A DNA stretch of 56,869 nt from Microbacterium sp. SS28 (GTDB lineage: Bacteria; Actinomycetota; Actinomycetes; Actinomycetales; Microbacteriaceae): NCBI RefSeq assembly GCF_022761035.1, contig NZ_JAKWJP010000009.1:1-56869 (forward strand), written 5' to 3'. A model generated the notes under the pieces. It was not told the DNA's origin. It saw only the letters and a program-made list of their open reading frames with translations, and did no database searches. Positions 34,797-43,210 of this stretch are shown one piece after another. Positions within the stretch are counted from its first letter, which is position 1. Each line of letters opens with the position of its first letter. The position numbers and the translations under genes were made by a program.

Positions 34797-35220
34797 GGGT
34801 GAGTTCCTGCCGCATCCATGCGGCGCACGCGACACCGACTCACCCCTCGCGAAACCCGCCCCCGGGTTCGGGGTGAAGTCCCGCCGCATCCACCCGCCGC
34901 ACGCGACACCACCTCACCCCACGCGAAACCCGCCCCCGGGTTCGGGGTGAAGTCCCGCCGCATCCACCCGCCGCACCCGACACCACCTCACCCCACGCGA
35001 CGACCCGCCCCCGGGTTCGGGGTGAAGTCCCGCCGCATCCACCCGCCGCGCGCGACACCGACTCACCCCGCGCAAAAACCCGCCCCCGGGTTCGGGGTGA
35101 AGTCCCGCCGCATCCACCCGCCGCACGCGACACCACCTCACCCCACGCGACACCCGCCCCCGGGTTTGGGGTGAAGTCCCGCCGCATCCACCCGCCGCAC
35201 GCGACACCACCTCACCCCAC
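34797..35220. repeat. 74-bp-period tandem array, locus B
   Basis: Six units of 74-75 bp fill most of the 601-base gap between xthA and the convergent reductase gene. GGGTGA landmarks start at 34797, 34871, 34945, 35020, 35095 and 35169. The core begins GGGTGAAGTCCC, has GCCGCAT at core positions 13-19, CGACA at 34-38, and ends TCACCCC; the spacer contains CCCGGGTTCG. Units are nearly identical inside the locus but differ from loci A, C and D. From 35221 to 35289 a degraded GC-rich tail continues (GGGCTGCCGGC twice). I see no gene in 34689-35289. Confidence 0.92.
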
Positions 35221-35289
35221 GCGACGAGGGGCCGAGTCGGGGCTGCCGGCCTCACCCCAGGCGACGAGGTGCCGGGTCGGGGCTGCCGG

Positions 35290-35928
35290 CTAGACCCCGC
35301 GGTCGGGCGCCGACATGTCGCCCGTCGTGGGCTTGCCCGCGGGGGCGTAGCGCAGCAGGACGGCGCCCGACGTTCCCGTGACGGCGGGTGCGACGAGCGT
35401 CAGATTCGCCGGGGCCGCGCCGTCGGGGAACACCTTCTTGCCCTGGCCCAGCACGATCGGGTACACCCACAGCGCGAGCTCGTCGTACGCCTCGGCGGCG
35501 AGCAGCGTGTGGACGAAGTCGACGCTGCCGATGACCTGGATGTTCTCGTGCTTCTCGCGCAGCGCCGCGACCTCGGCCGCGGCATCCGGACCCAACTGCG
35601 TCGTTCCGCGCCACTCCGGCTCGAGCGGCGTGCGGGAGGCGACATACTTCGGGATCTCGTCGAACTTGCGCCCGATCGCGCCGTCGCCCTCGCCCTCCGT
35701 GTGATTCGGCCAGTACGACGCGAAGATGTCGTACGTTCTGCGGCCGAGGACGAGCGCGTCGATCTTCGCGATCTCGGTGCCGATCTGCTCGCCGACGACG
35801 GCGTCGAACAGCGGCGCCTGCCAGCCGCCGTAGGGGAACCCGCCTGCGGGATCCTCCTCGGGGCCGCCGGGCGCCTGCGCGACGCCGTCGAGAGTGGTGA
35901 AGAGCACGATCGTGATGCGTCCGGTCAT
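35290..35928 (-). CDS. RibD C-terminal / dihydrofolate reductase-like protein
   Basis: NADPH-dependent reductase fold of 212 residues, resembling the YyaP/YwjB group more than true DHFR. Motifs are VLFTTLDGVAQAPGG at the start, ALVLGRRTYDIFASYW, IQVIGSVDFVHTLL and YPIVLGQGKKVFPDG. The substrate is unknown; these proteins are often listed as deaminase/reductases. It is the last gene of a leftward group with the HxlR regulator (16 bases upstream) and the VOC protein. Confidence 0.86.
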   Translation of the reverse strand: MTGRITIVLFTTLDGVAQAPGGPEEDPAGGFPYGGWQAPLFDAVVGEQIGTEIAKIDALVLGRRTYDIFASYWPNHTEGEGDGAIGRKFDEIPKYVASRTPLEPEWRGTTQLGPDAAAEVAALREKHENIQVIGSVDFVHTLLAAEAYDELALWVYPIVLGQGKKVFPDGAAPANLTLVAPAVTGTSGAVLLRYAPAGKPTTGDMSAPDRGV

Positions 35929-35944
35929 GACCGGTCCTTTCGAT

Positions 35945-36661
35945 TCACGCCGCGAGCGACGGCGTCAGGGATTCGTCGATGTGGAAGAGGTCCGCGAAGC
36001 GGTCGAGGAGCGTCGCATCGCCCGAGACGACGTGCAGCACGCCCGAGTCGATCGCGGCGCCCGGCGTGAGCTCGCCCGAGATGAGGCGACGGATGCCGGG
36101 ACCCGCCGCGAAGACGAGCTCGGGTTCGGCGACCGGACGCGGCGCGGCATCCCGCGGATCGACCGGCCTGCCGGCGGGCGCGAGCTGCCAGATGCGCAGC
36201 ACGCCGTCGTCGACGAGGACGCGCAGCACGACATCGCCCACGTGGACCTCGCAGTGCAGCGTGGGAAGGGCCGCCGCGACGTCCGGCTGGAACGCCGTGC
36301 GCAGCGCCATCGTGAGCGAGTCGGCTGTCACGACGTCGTCCGCGCCGGGATCGCCCATCGCCTGGAAGCCCCAGCGCCCGAGTGCGAGGACGATGGGCTC
36401 CAGCATCCGTCCATAGTCCGTGAGCTCGTAGACGAGCCCGCAGTGCATCAGCGGGACGCGGCGCACGACGCCGCTCTCCTGCAGCTCTTTGAGCCGCGTC
36501 GAGAGGATGTTGGTGGGGATCCGGGGCAGGCCCTGCTTGAGGTCGGTGTAGCGACGCGGGCCGACGAGCAGATCGCGGACGATGAGCAGCGCCCACCGCT
36601 CGCCGATGAGCTCGACGGCCGTCGTGACCCCGCAGTACTGCCCGTAGCTGCGGGAGGCCAC
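35945..36661 (-). CDS. HxlR-family regulator with C-terminal SCP2-like domain
   Basis: Transcription regulator of 238 residues. The HxlR winged helix occupies about 1-105 (YGQYCGVTTAVELIGERWAL, LLVGPRRYTDLKQGLP, IPTNILSTRLKELQ), with the typical Cys-10 that can act as a redox switch. Residues 110-235 form an extra sterol-carrier-like domain (ADSLTMALRTAF, DVVLRVLVDDGVLRIW), which may bind a hydrophobic effector. GTG 36661 starts one base after the VOC gene stop, so the two are cotranscribed. Confidence 0.85.
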   Translation of the reverse strand: MASRSYGQYCGVTTAVELIGERWALLIVRDLLVGPRRYTDLKQGLPRIPTNILSTRLKELQESGVVRRVPLMHCGLVYELTDYGRMLEPIVLALGRWGFQAMGDPGADDVVTADSLTMALRTAFQPDVAAALPTLHCEVHVGDVVLRVLVDDGVLRIWQLAPAGRPVDPRDAAPRPVAEPELVFAAGPGIRRLISGELTPGAAIDSGVLHVVSGDATLLDRFADLFHIDESLTPSLAA

Positions 36662-36662
36662 G

Positions 36663-37103
36663 TCAGGCCTGAGCCTGCTCCGCCAGGTACACCTCGGGGC
36701 CCTGCGCGGCGGCCTGCGGGTCCATGTAGAAGAACTCGACGCCGTTGCCGTCCGGGTCTTCGAGGTCGCGGCTGTACATGAAGCCGTAGTCGCTGGGAGC
36801 CGTCGGCTCGCTGCCGCCCGCGGCCACGCCCGCCTCGATGATGGAGTCGACCTCTTCGCGCGAGTCGCGGCTCAGCGCGATGAGGACCTGCGCGTGCGTG
36901 CGCGGATCGACGGGCTGCTTGTCTGTGAAGGTCGCGAAGTGGTCGTGCGTCACCGCCATGAAGTACACGTCGTCGGACCAGACGATGCACGCGGCGTTGT
37001 CGTCGGTGAACGCGGGGTTGAGCGTCGCGCCGAGCGCCGAGTAGAACGCCTTCGAGCGCTCGAGGTCGGACGTCCGGATGTTGACGAAGATCTTGGTGGA
37101 CAT
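36663..37103 (-). CDS. VOC-family (glyoxalase-like) protein
   Basis: Vicinal-oxygen-chelate fold protein of 146 residues: KIFVNIRTSDLERSKAFYSALG opens the first beta-alpha-beta-beta-beta unit (split: KIFVNIRTSDL, ERSKAFYSALG), and RDLEDPDGNGVEFFYMDP closes the second. The extradiol and glyoxalase metal ligands are not fully evident, so this is the DUF/lactoylglutathione-lyase-like branch of unknown activity. ATG 37103 is preceded by CAGGAG. It leads the VOC-HxlR-reductase unit. Confidence 0.85.
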   Translation of the reverse strand: MSTKIFVNIRTSDLERSKAFYSALGATLNPAFTDDNAACIVWSDDVYFMAVTHDHFATFTDKQPVDPRTHAQVLIALSRDSREEVDSIIEAGVAAGGSEPTAPSDYGFMYSRDLEDPDGNGVEFFYMDPQAAAQGPEVYLAEQAQA

Positions 37104-37150
37104 TGCCTGCTCCTGTCTGTCTCCGGGCGTCGGCGCCCGGGCCTGCGTCG

Positions 37151-37190
37151 ATAGTTGCAAAAAGCAAGCGTGCTTGTCAATAGCAAGTAG
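37151..37190 (-). promoter_or_regulatory. Promoter and palindromic site upstream of VOC-HxlR unit
   Basis: On the minus strand TTGACA (37180-37175) and AACTAT (37156-37151), 18 bases apart, form a canonical promoter giving a leader of about 40 bases. Between and over them lies AAGCAAGCGTGCTT (37162-37175 on the plus strand), with 5-bp perfect arms AAGCA/TGCTT, and a further AGCAAG at 37182-37187. The A/T-rich spacer repeats fit an operator for the HxlR regulator encoded downstream. Confidence 0.55.
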
Positions 37191-37279
37191 CGATTCGCGA
37201 GAGCGCGGGCCCGCCCGGCGCGTCTGGCGCGCGGAAGACGCTCGTCACGGTGCCGGGGACCCGCGCAATCGCACGAGGA

Positions 37280-37849
37280 TCAGGCCGCGACGGCGACCTG
37301 CGTGTAGCGGTCGACGAGAGCGCCGAAGGCCTCGAGATAGTCGACGAGGAAGTCGGCGGTGCGCTCGCTCGTGACCTCGCCCGCCTCGGTGAACAGGCCG
37401 GGCGTCGTCTGGACGTAGCCCTCGGGCTGGCCCAGCGTCGGAGCGTTGTAGTGGCTGAGGATCGCCTTGAGGTGCTGCTGCGCGGCGGCGGTCGCGATGG
37501 GCCCGCCCGACGTGCCGATGACGGCGGTTGGCTTGCCGTCGAACGAGCCCTCGCCCCACGGACGGGCCGCCCAGTCGAGCGCGTTCTTCAGGACGCCCGG
37601 GATCGAGCGGCTGTACTCGGGCGTCACGATGATGACGCCGTCGACGTCGTCGATCGCCTGCTTGAAGTCGCGGGCCACCTGCGGGTAGTCGCCGTCGTGG
37701 TCGGGCGAGTAGAACGGCAGGTCCTTGATCGGGATCTCGACGAGCGTCGTGCCCTCGGGGGCGAGACGCGCGAGGGCCGTCGCGAGACGGCGGTTGATGG
37801 ACGTCGACGAGATGCTGCCGACGATGTAGCCGATGGTGCGCTCGGACAT
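37280..37849 (-). CDS. NADPH-dependent FMN reductase
   Basis: Flavodoxin-like reductase of 189 residues. The FMN phosphate loop is VGSISSTSINRRLATAL and the second flavin loop is TPEYSRSIPGVLKNALDW; GTSGGPIATAAAQQHL follows. Similar enzymes (ChrR, YieF, azoreductase type) reduce quinones, chromate or flavins for stress defence. ATG 37849 has an excellent AAGGAGG five bases upstream. It is divergent from the NatAB-type exporter genes. Confidence 0.88.
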   Translation of the reverse strand: MSERTIGYIVGSISSTSINRRLATALARLAPEGTTLVEIPIKDLPFYSPDHDGDYPQVARDFKQAIDDVDGVIIVTPEYSRSIPGVLKNALDWAARPWGEGSFDGKPTAVIGTSGGPIATAAAQQHLKAILSHYNAPTLGQPEGYVQTTPGLFTEAGEVTSERTADFLVDYLEAFGALVDRYTQVAVAA

Positions 37850-37932
37850 GGGGTCCTCCTTCTTGACGAAAGGCGTCCCCACGGCGGGGCCACCGTGGAC
37901 GTTCCAGTGTGTCCAAGCGCGGCATCGACATA

Positions 37933-37975
37933 TCTATTCCGCTGAATAGAGATTCGGTGGCCCATGTCGCCGAAT
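37933..37975. promoter_or_regulatory. Two inverted repeats in the FMN reductase / NatAB divergent region
   Basis: TCTATTC-CGCT-GAATAGA (37933-37950) is a perfect 7-bp-arm palindrome, an A/T-rich island in GC-rich DNA. A second one, ATTCGG (37952-37957) with CCGAAT (37970-37975), follows directly. They sit centrally between the divergent starts 37849 and 38014. They look like operators, but no dedicated regulator gene is adjacent. Confidence 0.5.
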
Positions 37976-38013
37976 GCACGTAGCGTGGAAGCGGGGATGC
38001 CGAAGGAGATCCA

Positions 38014-38898
38014 ATGCTGCAACTGTCCGGAGTCACCAAGAGCTACGGCGGGCGCCCTGCGCTCGACGGCGTCTCTTTCGATGTGCTGCCCGGCCGCCTG
38101 ACGGGATTCGTCGGCGGCAACGGGGCCGGCAAGACCACGACGATGCGGATCGTGCTGGGCGTCCTCGCGAAGGACGGCGGCACAGTGACGCTCGACGGCG
38201 CCGAGGTGACGGCATCCGATCGTCGTCGCTTCGGCTACATGCCCGAAGAGCGCGGGCTGTATCCCAAGATGAAGATCCTCGAGCACATCGTCTACCTCGC
38301 GCGCCTGCACGGATTCTCGAAGTCGGATGCCACGTCCCGCGCCAAGGCGCTGCTCGAGAAGCTCGGACTCGGTGAGCGCCTCGGCGACAACGTCGAAACC
38401 CTCTCGCTCGGCAACCAGCAGCGCGCGCAGATCGCGGCGGCGCTCGTGCACGATCCCGAGGTGCTGATACTCGACGAGCCCTTCTCCGGCCTCGACCCCC
38501 TCGCCGTCGACGTCGTCGCCGGCGTCCTGCAGGAGCGCGCGGCGGCAGGCGCCGCCGTGCTCTTCTCGTCGCACCAGCTCGACGTCGTCGAGCGCCTGTG
38601 CGACGACCTCGTCATCATCGCGGGCGGCACGATCCGCGCCGCGGGCGCGCGCGACGCCCTGCGCGCCCAGCACTCGCACCGCCGGTTCGAGCTCGTCTCG
38701 GCGGGCGACGCGAGCTGGCTCCACGCCGAGCCCGGCGTCGAGGTCGTCGACTCGGACACGGGATACGCCGTCTTCGACGCGGACAGCGACGCGACGGCGC
38801 AGCGCGTGCTGCGCAGGGCTGTCGAACAGGGGGATGTCGCGAGCTTCGCGCCGCAGCATCCGACCCTCGCGCAGATCTTCAAGGAGGTCATCCGATGA
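38014..38898 (+). CDS. ABC transporter ATPase (NatA-like)
   Basis: ABC-type exporter ATPase, 294 residues. Walker A is GGNGAGKTTT, signature LSLGNQQ (a variant of LSGGQ), Walker B VLILDEPFSGLD, and switch His in SSHQ. A C-terminal domain of about 80 residues (from about 210) follows, as in NatA/DRA-type ATPases. AAGGAG is seven bases before ATG 38014. The stop overlaps the permease start as ATGA. Confidence 0.88.
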   Translation: MLQLSGVTKSYGGRPALDGVSFDVLPGRLTGFVGGNGAGKTTTMRIVLGVLAKDGGTVTLDGAEVTASDRRRFGYMPEERGLYPKMKILEHIVYLARLHGFSKSDATSRAKALLEKLGLGERLGDNVETLSLGNQQRAQIAAALVHDPEVLILDEPFSGLDPLAVDVVAGVLQERAAAGAAVLFSSHQLDVVERLCDDLVIIAGGTIRAAGARDALRAQHSHRRFELVSAGDASWLHAEPGVEVVDSDTGYAVFDADSDATAQRVLRRAVEQGDVASFAPQHPTLAQIFKEVIR

Positions 38899-39998
38899 GC
38901 GCCCGCACCCCCGAGACCACGGGCCTGAGCGCCGCACAGGGCCTGTGGCTCGTCGCGGAGCGCGAGATCGGCTCGAAGCTGCGCAGCAAGGCGTTCGTCA
39001 TCTCGACCGCGATCCTGTTCGTCGGCGCGCTCGCGCTCGTCATCTGGGCGGGCTTCTCGGCGGCGAACTCGAGCGGCACACCGGTCGCCGTGACGCCGGA
39101 TGCCGCGCAGTACGTCGCGACCGCGCAGGGCCTCGACATCACCGAGGCCGACGACCGCGCCGCAGCCGAAGCCCTCGTCGAGTCGGGTGACGTCGACGCG
39201 GCAGTCGTCGGAGACACCGCGTCGCCGCTCGGCTTCTCGGTCATCGCGGACACGAGCGTCCCGACGCAGCTGCTCCTGCAGCTCGCGCAGGTGCCGCCCG
39301 TCGAGCTGCTGAACCCCGACGAGGGCAATGCGGCGCTCGGCTACATCGCGGCGGTCGGCTTCGGCATCGTGTTCCTGCTCGCGGCCTCGCTCTTCGGCGG
39401 GACGATCGCGCAGAGCGTCGTCGAGGAGAAGCAGACGCGCGTCGTCGAGCTGCTCATCTCGGCGATCCCCGTGCGCGTGCTGCTGGGCGGCAAGGTCATC
39501 GGCAACACGATCCTCGCGGTGAGCCAGATCCTGATCCTCGCCGGCATCGCGATAGTCGGGCTCACCGTGACGGATCAGGGCGCGCTGCTGCAGGGGCTCG
39601 GCGAGCCGATCGCGTGGTTCGCGGTGTTCTTCCTGTTCGGCTTCATCCTGCTGGCCTCGCTCTTCGCGGCGGCCGCGTCGATGGTGTCGCGCCAGGAGGA
39701 CATCGGCTCGACGACGATGCCGATCACGATGCTCGTCATGGCGCCGTACTTCCTCGTGATCTTCTTCAACGACAACCCCACCGTGCTCGCGATCATGTCG
39801 TACGTGCCGTTCTCGGCACCCGTCGGCATGCCCATGCGCATCTTCCTGGGACAGGCGCAGTGGTGGGAGCCGTACCTGTCGCTCGCAATCCTCATCGCGA
39901 CGTGCGTCGTCGCGATCGTCGTCGCGGCGCGCATCTACCAGAACTCGCTCCTACGGATGGGCGGCCGCGTCAAGCTGCGCGAGGCCCTCGCCGGCTGA
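38895..39998 (+). CDS. ABC transporter permease (NatB-like)
   Basis: Membrane partner of the preceding ATPase, 367 residues. It has an N-terminal helix (about 33-55), a large extracytoplasmic loop (to about 150), and then five or six helices, the ABC-2/NatB layout. EEKQTRVVELLISAIPVRVLLGGK (split: EEKQTRVVELLI, SAIPVRVLLGGK) is the conserved coupling region. NatAB exports Na+; related pairs export drugs or peptides, so the substrate is open. ATG 38895 overlaps the ATPase stop and has AAGGAGG upstream. Repeat array C follows. Confidence 0.86.
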   Translation: MSARTPETTGLSAAQGLWLVAEREIGSKLRSKAFVISTAILFVGALALVIWAGFSAANSSGTPVAVTPDAAQYVATAQGLDITEADDRAAAEALVESGDVDAAVVGDTASPLGFSVIADTSVPTQLLLQLAQVPPVELLNPDEGNAALGYIAAVGFGIVFLLAASLFGGTIAQSVVEEKQTRVVELLISAIPVRVLLGGKVIGNTILAVSQILILAGIAIVGLTVTDQGALLQGLGEPIAWFAVFFLFGFILLASLFAAAASMVSRQEDIGSTTMPITMLVMAPYFLVIFFNDNPTVLAIMSYVPFSAPVGMPMRIFLGQAQWWEPYLSLAILIATCVVAIVVAARIYQNSLLRMGGRVKLREALAG

Positions 39999-40044
39999 GT
40001 CGAGACCCGCGTCCCCGGCCGGATCCCGCAGGCGGGTTCGCGCG

Positions 40045-40318
40045 GGGTGAGTCGATGCCGCATGCACAGCCCGCACGCGACACGCACTCACCCCGCCCGT
40101 CCCACGCGGGTTCGCGCGGGGTGAGTCGATGCCGCATGCACAGCCCGCACGCGACACGCACTCACCCCGCCCGTCCCACGCGGGTTCGCGCGGGGTGAGT
40201 CGATGCCGCATGCACAGCCCGCACGCGACACGCACTCACCCCGCCCGTCCCACGCGGGTTCGCGCGGGGTGAGTCGATGCCGCATGCACAGCCCGCACGC
40301 GACACGCACTCACCCCGC
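40045..40318. repeat. 74-bp-period tandem array, locus C
   Basis: Four near-identical units fill the 311-base gap between the NatB-like gene and the convergent decarboxylase-like gene. GGGTGA starts at 40045, 40119, 40193 and 40267, exactly 74 bp apart. The core begins GGGTGAGTCGAT, has GCCGCAT at positions 13-19 and CGACA at 34-38, and ends ACTCACCCC. GGGGTGAGT pairs perfectly with ACTCACCCC, giving a 9-bp stem per unit. The array runs into the 3' end of the next gene, whose stop codon lies inside the last unit. Confidence 0.93.
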
Positions 40319-40993
40319 CCGTCCCACGCGGGTGCGCTCGACCCGCTCGCCGAAGGTGATCGCGGCGTGCGTGATCGCGACGCCGAGCACGGGGCGGAAG
40401 GGCGCGAGCCACGCGAGCGGGCCCGCGAAGCGCCAGCGCGCGTCGACAGTGCGCAGGCGGCCGCGCACGGTGTTGTGGGCGCCGACCGCGCCCGCGGCCT
40501 CGCGCTGCAGGGTCGGAAGCGGCAGCTTCCAGCGCCCGGGCACGCCGGCGCGAGAAGCTGTCGCGTCGACCTCGGCGATGAGGGAATGGGATGCCGCGGC
40601 CTCCGGAATCTCTTCGAAACGGTGCACGAGCCGGCGGTCCTCGCGGCGGCGCCGGGTCGCCGTGAGCTGCTTGGGGATGCCCCAGAGGGCGCGACCGCCC
40701 GAGCGGGAGGCGGGACTCGTGACCCAGATCTGCGGGATCGTGATCCAGAGCCGCCCGCCGCGCACGACGGGGAGGGCGACGAGCAGCTCGTCGTAGTCGA
40801 GCATTCCGCCGGGGACATACGTCACCGCCGAGACGCCCACGATCGCGCGGCCCGCAACGGTGAGCGGGCGCGCGCCCGGGGGCAGCTCGCTGAGCACGCC
40901 CTCGGGGAGCGACCGCCTCGGCACGAGGAAGACCCCGACGCAGAACCACCCGCGCAGGTGCCAGGGCTCGGGCGGGTACGCCTCGTCACTCAC
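40310..40993 (-). CDS. Acetoacetate decarboxylase-like protein
   Basis: The 227-residue protein resembles the acetoacetate decarboxylase (ADC) family: AYPPEPWHLRGWFCVGVFLVP at the start (split: AYPPEPWHLRGW, FCVGVFLVP), PGGMLDYDELLVALPVV, and WGIPKQLTATR, the region where ADC carries its catalytic Lys. K in GIPKQL is a candidate Schiff-base residue. GTG 40993 overlaps the upstream dehydrogenase stop by eight bases, making it the last gene of the catabolic operon. Its final residues (RTRVGRAG) and stop codon are encoded by the edge of repeat array C. Confidence 0.8.
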   Translation of the reverse strand: MSDEAYPPEPWHLRGWFCVGVFLVPRRSLPEGVLSELPPGARPLTVAGRAIVGVSAVTYVPGGMLDYDELLVALPVVRGGRLWITIPQIWVTSPASRSGGRALWGIPKQLTATRRRREDRRLVHRFEEIPEAAASHSLIAEVDATASRAGVPGRWKLPLPTLQREAAGAVGAHNTVRGRLRTVDARWRFAGPLAWLAPFRPVLGVAITHAAITFGERVERTRVGRAG

Positions 40994-43166
40994 GGAAGGC
41001 GCGTCCTTCGCGAGCTCGCGCCCGCAGCGCCTCGCTCGGGGCGAGGTGGGCGCCGTAGCGCTCGGCGAGCCCGTCGGCGCGAGCGACGAACGCGGCGGGG
41101 CCGGTCTCACCGGTCGCCGAGACGTAGCCGTCGATGTGCTGCAGCGCGCCTCCGAGCAGCGGCGGAAAGCCGATCCCGAGGAGCGATCCGACGTTCGCGT
41201 CGGCGACGGAGCGCAGGATTCCCTCGTCGTAGACCTTCGCCGTCTCGAGGCTCATGGCGAAGGTCAGGCGGTCCTCGATATCGGCGAGCGGAACATCGAC
41301 CCGCTCGCCGTATCGCCCCGCGAGCCCTGTCCACAGCACCTTCGCGCCACCCTCGGGGTAGTCGTAGAACCCCGCCCCCGCCGCCTTGCCCGTGCGGCCC
41401 AGCGCGACGAGGTCGTCGAGCACGTGCATCGCGGGCGAGCGCACGTAGCCGCCTCCCGCGAGGCGCTCGGCCTCGCGCTCGATCTTCTGCGGGAGTGTGA
41501 GGCTCACTTCGTCGATCATCGCGAGCGGCTGCCCCGGGAAGCCTGCGAGCGACGCCGCCCGCTCGATCGCGACGGGGTCGATGCCCTCGCCGACCATGCG
41601 GGCCGCTTCCATGACGAGCGAGCCGAAGACGCGGCTCGTGAAGAAGCCGCGACTGTCGCCCACGACGATGGGCGTCTTCTTGAGCTGCACGGCGAGGTCG
41701 AAGGCGCGTGCGAGTGCTTCGTCGCTCGTGCGCTCGCCGACGATGATCTCGATGAGCGGCATCCGGTCGACGGGGCTGAAGAAATGTATGCCGACGACGG
41801 CATCCGCGCGCTCCACCCCTTCGGCGAGCAGCGTGATGGGCAGCGTCGAGGTGTTGGTGCCGAGCAGCGCGTCGGGGAGCACGGATGCCTCGGCCTCGGC
41901 GAGCACGCGATGCTTGAGCTCGACCGACTCGAACACTGCCTCGACCACGGCGTCGCAGCCCGCGAGGTCGGCGGCATCCGCGGTCGGGCGGATCCGCGCG
42001 AGCACGGCGTCCCGCGCGGCGGTGTCGAGCCGACCCTTCCCGACTTGCGCGTCGAGCAGCGCCGCGGTGTGCGCCTTGCCCTTCGCCGCCGCGGCGAGCG
42101 AGACGTCCTTGAGCACGACCTCGATGCCCGCCCGCGCCGCGACGTACGCGATGCCGGCGCCCATCATGCCCGCACCCAGCACGGCCAACCGAGCGACGGG
42201 CCGGGGAGCGATGCCGGCGGGGCGCGACGCGCCCTTCGCGATCGTCTGCATGTCGAAGAAGAACGCCTGGATCATGTTCGTCGACTGCTGCCCGGTCGCG
42301 AGGGCCACGAACGCGCGGGACTCGATCCGCAGCGCCGTGTCGAAGTCGACGGAGGCGCCCTCGACGGCCGCGGCGAGGATCGCGCGCGGCGCCTCGTAGC
42401 GGGCGCCCTTGAGCTTGGCGCGGAGCATCGCGGGGAACGCCGGCAGCGTCGCGGCGAGCGCCGGGGTCGTCGGCGTGCCGCCGGGCAGGCGATACCCCGG
42501 CCGGTCCCACGGCTGGCGGGCGGCGTCGGGGTCGCCCCGGTGCGCGTCGATCCACCGCACGGCCGCCGCCGCGAGATCGTCGGGCGTGACGACTTCGTCG
42601 ACGAGACCCTGCGCGAGCGCCGCGTCCGGCCGGAACCGTCGACCCTCGAGGAGAATCTGAGTGAGCGCCTCCTGCAGGCCGCGCATGCGGACGGTGCGCG
42701 TGATGCCGCCCCCGCCGGGCAGCAGTCCCAGAGTGACCTCGGGCAGCCCCAGGTCGTAGCGGCCCGCCGCCGCGATGCGGTGGTGCGCCGCGAGCGCGAT
42801 CTCGAGGCCTCCGCCGAGCGCGGCTCCGCCGATCGCCGCGACGACCGGCACCCCGACCGTCTCGAGGCGGCGGAGCGCCTTCTTGATGCCCTCGACCTCG
42901 TCGAACAGCGCCGCCGCGTCGTCCGGCCCCGCGGCCGCGAGCGCCGCGAGATCTCCGCCCGCGAAGAACGTCGACTTCGCGCTCGAGATGACCGCACCGC
43001 GCGCGGCGCCGGCTGCGGCATCCCGCTCCAGCTCGTCGGTCGCGTGCTCGAGGCCCGCGCGGAAGGCGGCGTTCATCGTGTTGGCGCTCGCGTCGGGGTC
43101 GTCGAGCAGGAGGTGCGCGATGCCGTCGTCGAGCAGGTAGCGCACGGCGAGCGGTGCGTCGGTCAT
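40986..43166 (-). CDS. Fused enoyl-CoA hydratase / 3-hydroxyacyl-CoA dehydrogenase
   Basis: FadB/FadJ-type two-domain enzyme of 726 residues performing the second and third steps of beta-oxidation. The N-terminal crotonase domain (1-190) has GGDLAALAAAG, GGAALGGGLEIALAAHH and LPEVTLGLLPGGGG, so both catalytic Glu residues are present. The NAD-binding domain starts near 315 (VLGAGMMGAGIAYVAARAG), with GTNTSTLPI and HFFSPVDRMPLIEI, followed by C-terminal dehydrogenase repeats. It follows the thiolase gene by 44 bases; AAAGGA is nine bases before ATG 43166. Confidence 0.93.
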   Translation of the reverse strand: MTDAPLAVRYLLDDGIAHLLLDDPDASANTMNAAFRAGLEHATDELERDAAAGAARGAVISSAKSTFFAGGDLAALAAAGPDDAAALFDEVEGIKKALRRLETVGVPVVAAIGGAALGGGLEIALAAHHRIAAAGRYDLGLPEVTLGLLPGGGGITRTVRMRGLQEALTQILLEGRRFRPDAALAQGLVDEVVTPDDLAAAAVRWIDAHRGDPDAARQPWDRPGYRLPGGTPTTPALAATLPAFPAMLRAKLKGARYEAPRAILAAAVEGASVDFDTALRIESRAFVALATGQQSTNMIQAFFFDMQTIAKGASRPAGIAPRPVARLAVLGAGMMGAGIAYVAARAGIEVVLKDVSLAAAAKGKAHTAALLDAQVGKGRLDTAARDAVLARIRPTADAADLAGCDAVVEAVFESVELKHRVLAEAEASVLPDALLGTNTSTLPITLLAEGVERADAVVGIHFFSPVDRMPLIEIIVGERTSDEALARAFDLAVQLKKTPIVVGDSRGFFTSRVFGSLVMEAARMVGEGIDPVAIERAASLAGFPGQPLAMIDEVSLTLPQKIEREAERLAGGGYVRSPAMHVLDDLVALGRTGKAAGAGFYDYPEGGAKVLWTGLAGRYGERVDVPLADIEDRLTFAMSLETAKVYDEGILRSVADANVGSLLGIGFPPLLGGALQHIDGYVSATGETGPAAFVARADGLAERYGAHLAPSEALRARAREGRAFRE

Positions 43167-43210
43167 GCCGGGGGTCCTTTCGGGGCGAAGCGCGGAGGTG
43201 GCGTGCGCGG

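Noticed and set aside
40045..40318. Regular repeat-spacer appearance suggested a CRISPR array
   Set aside because: Spacers are the same in every unit, the 50-bp core is too long, and no cas genes are present.
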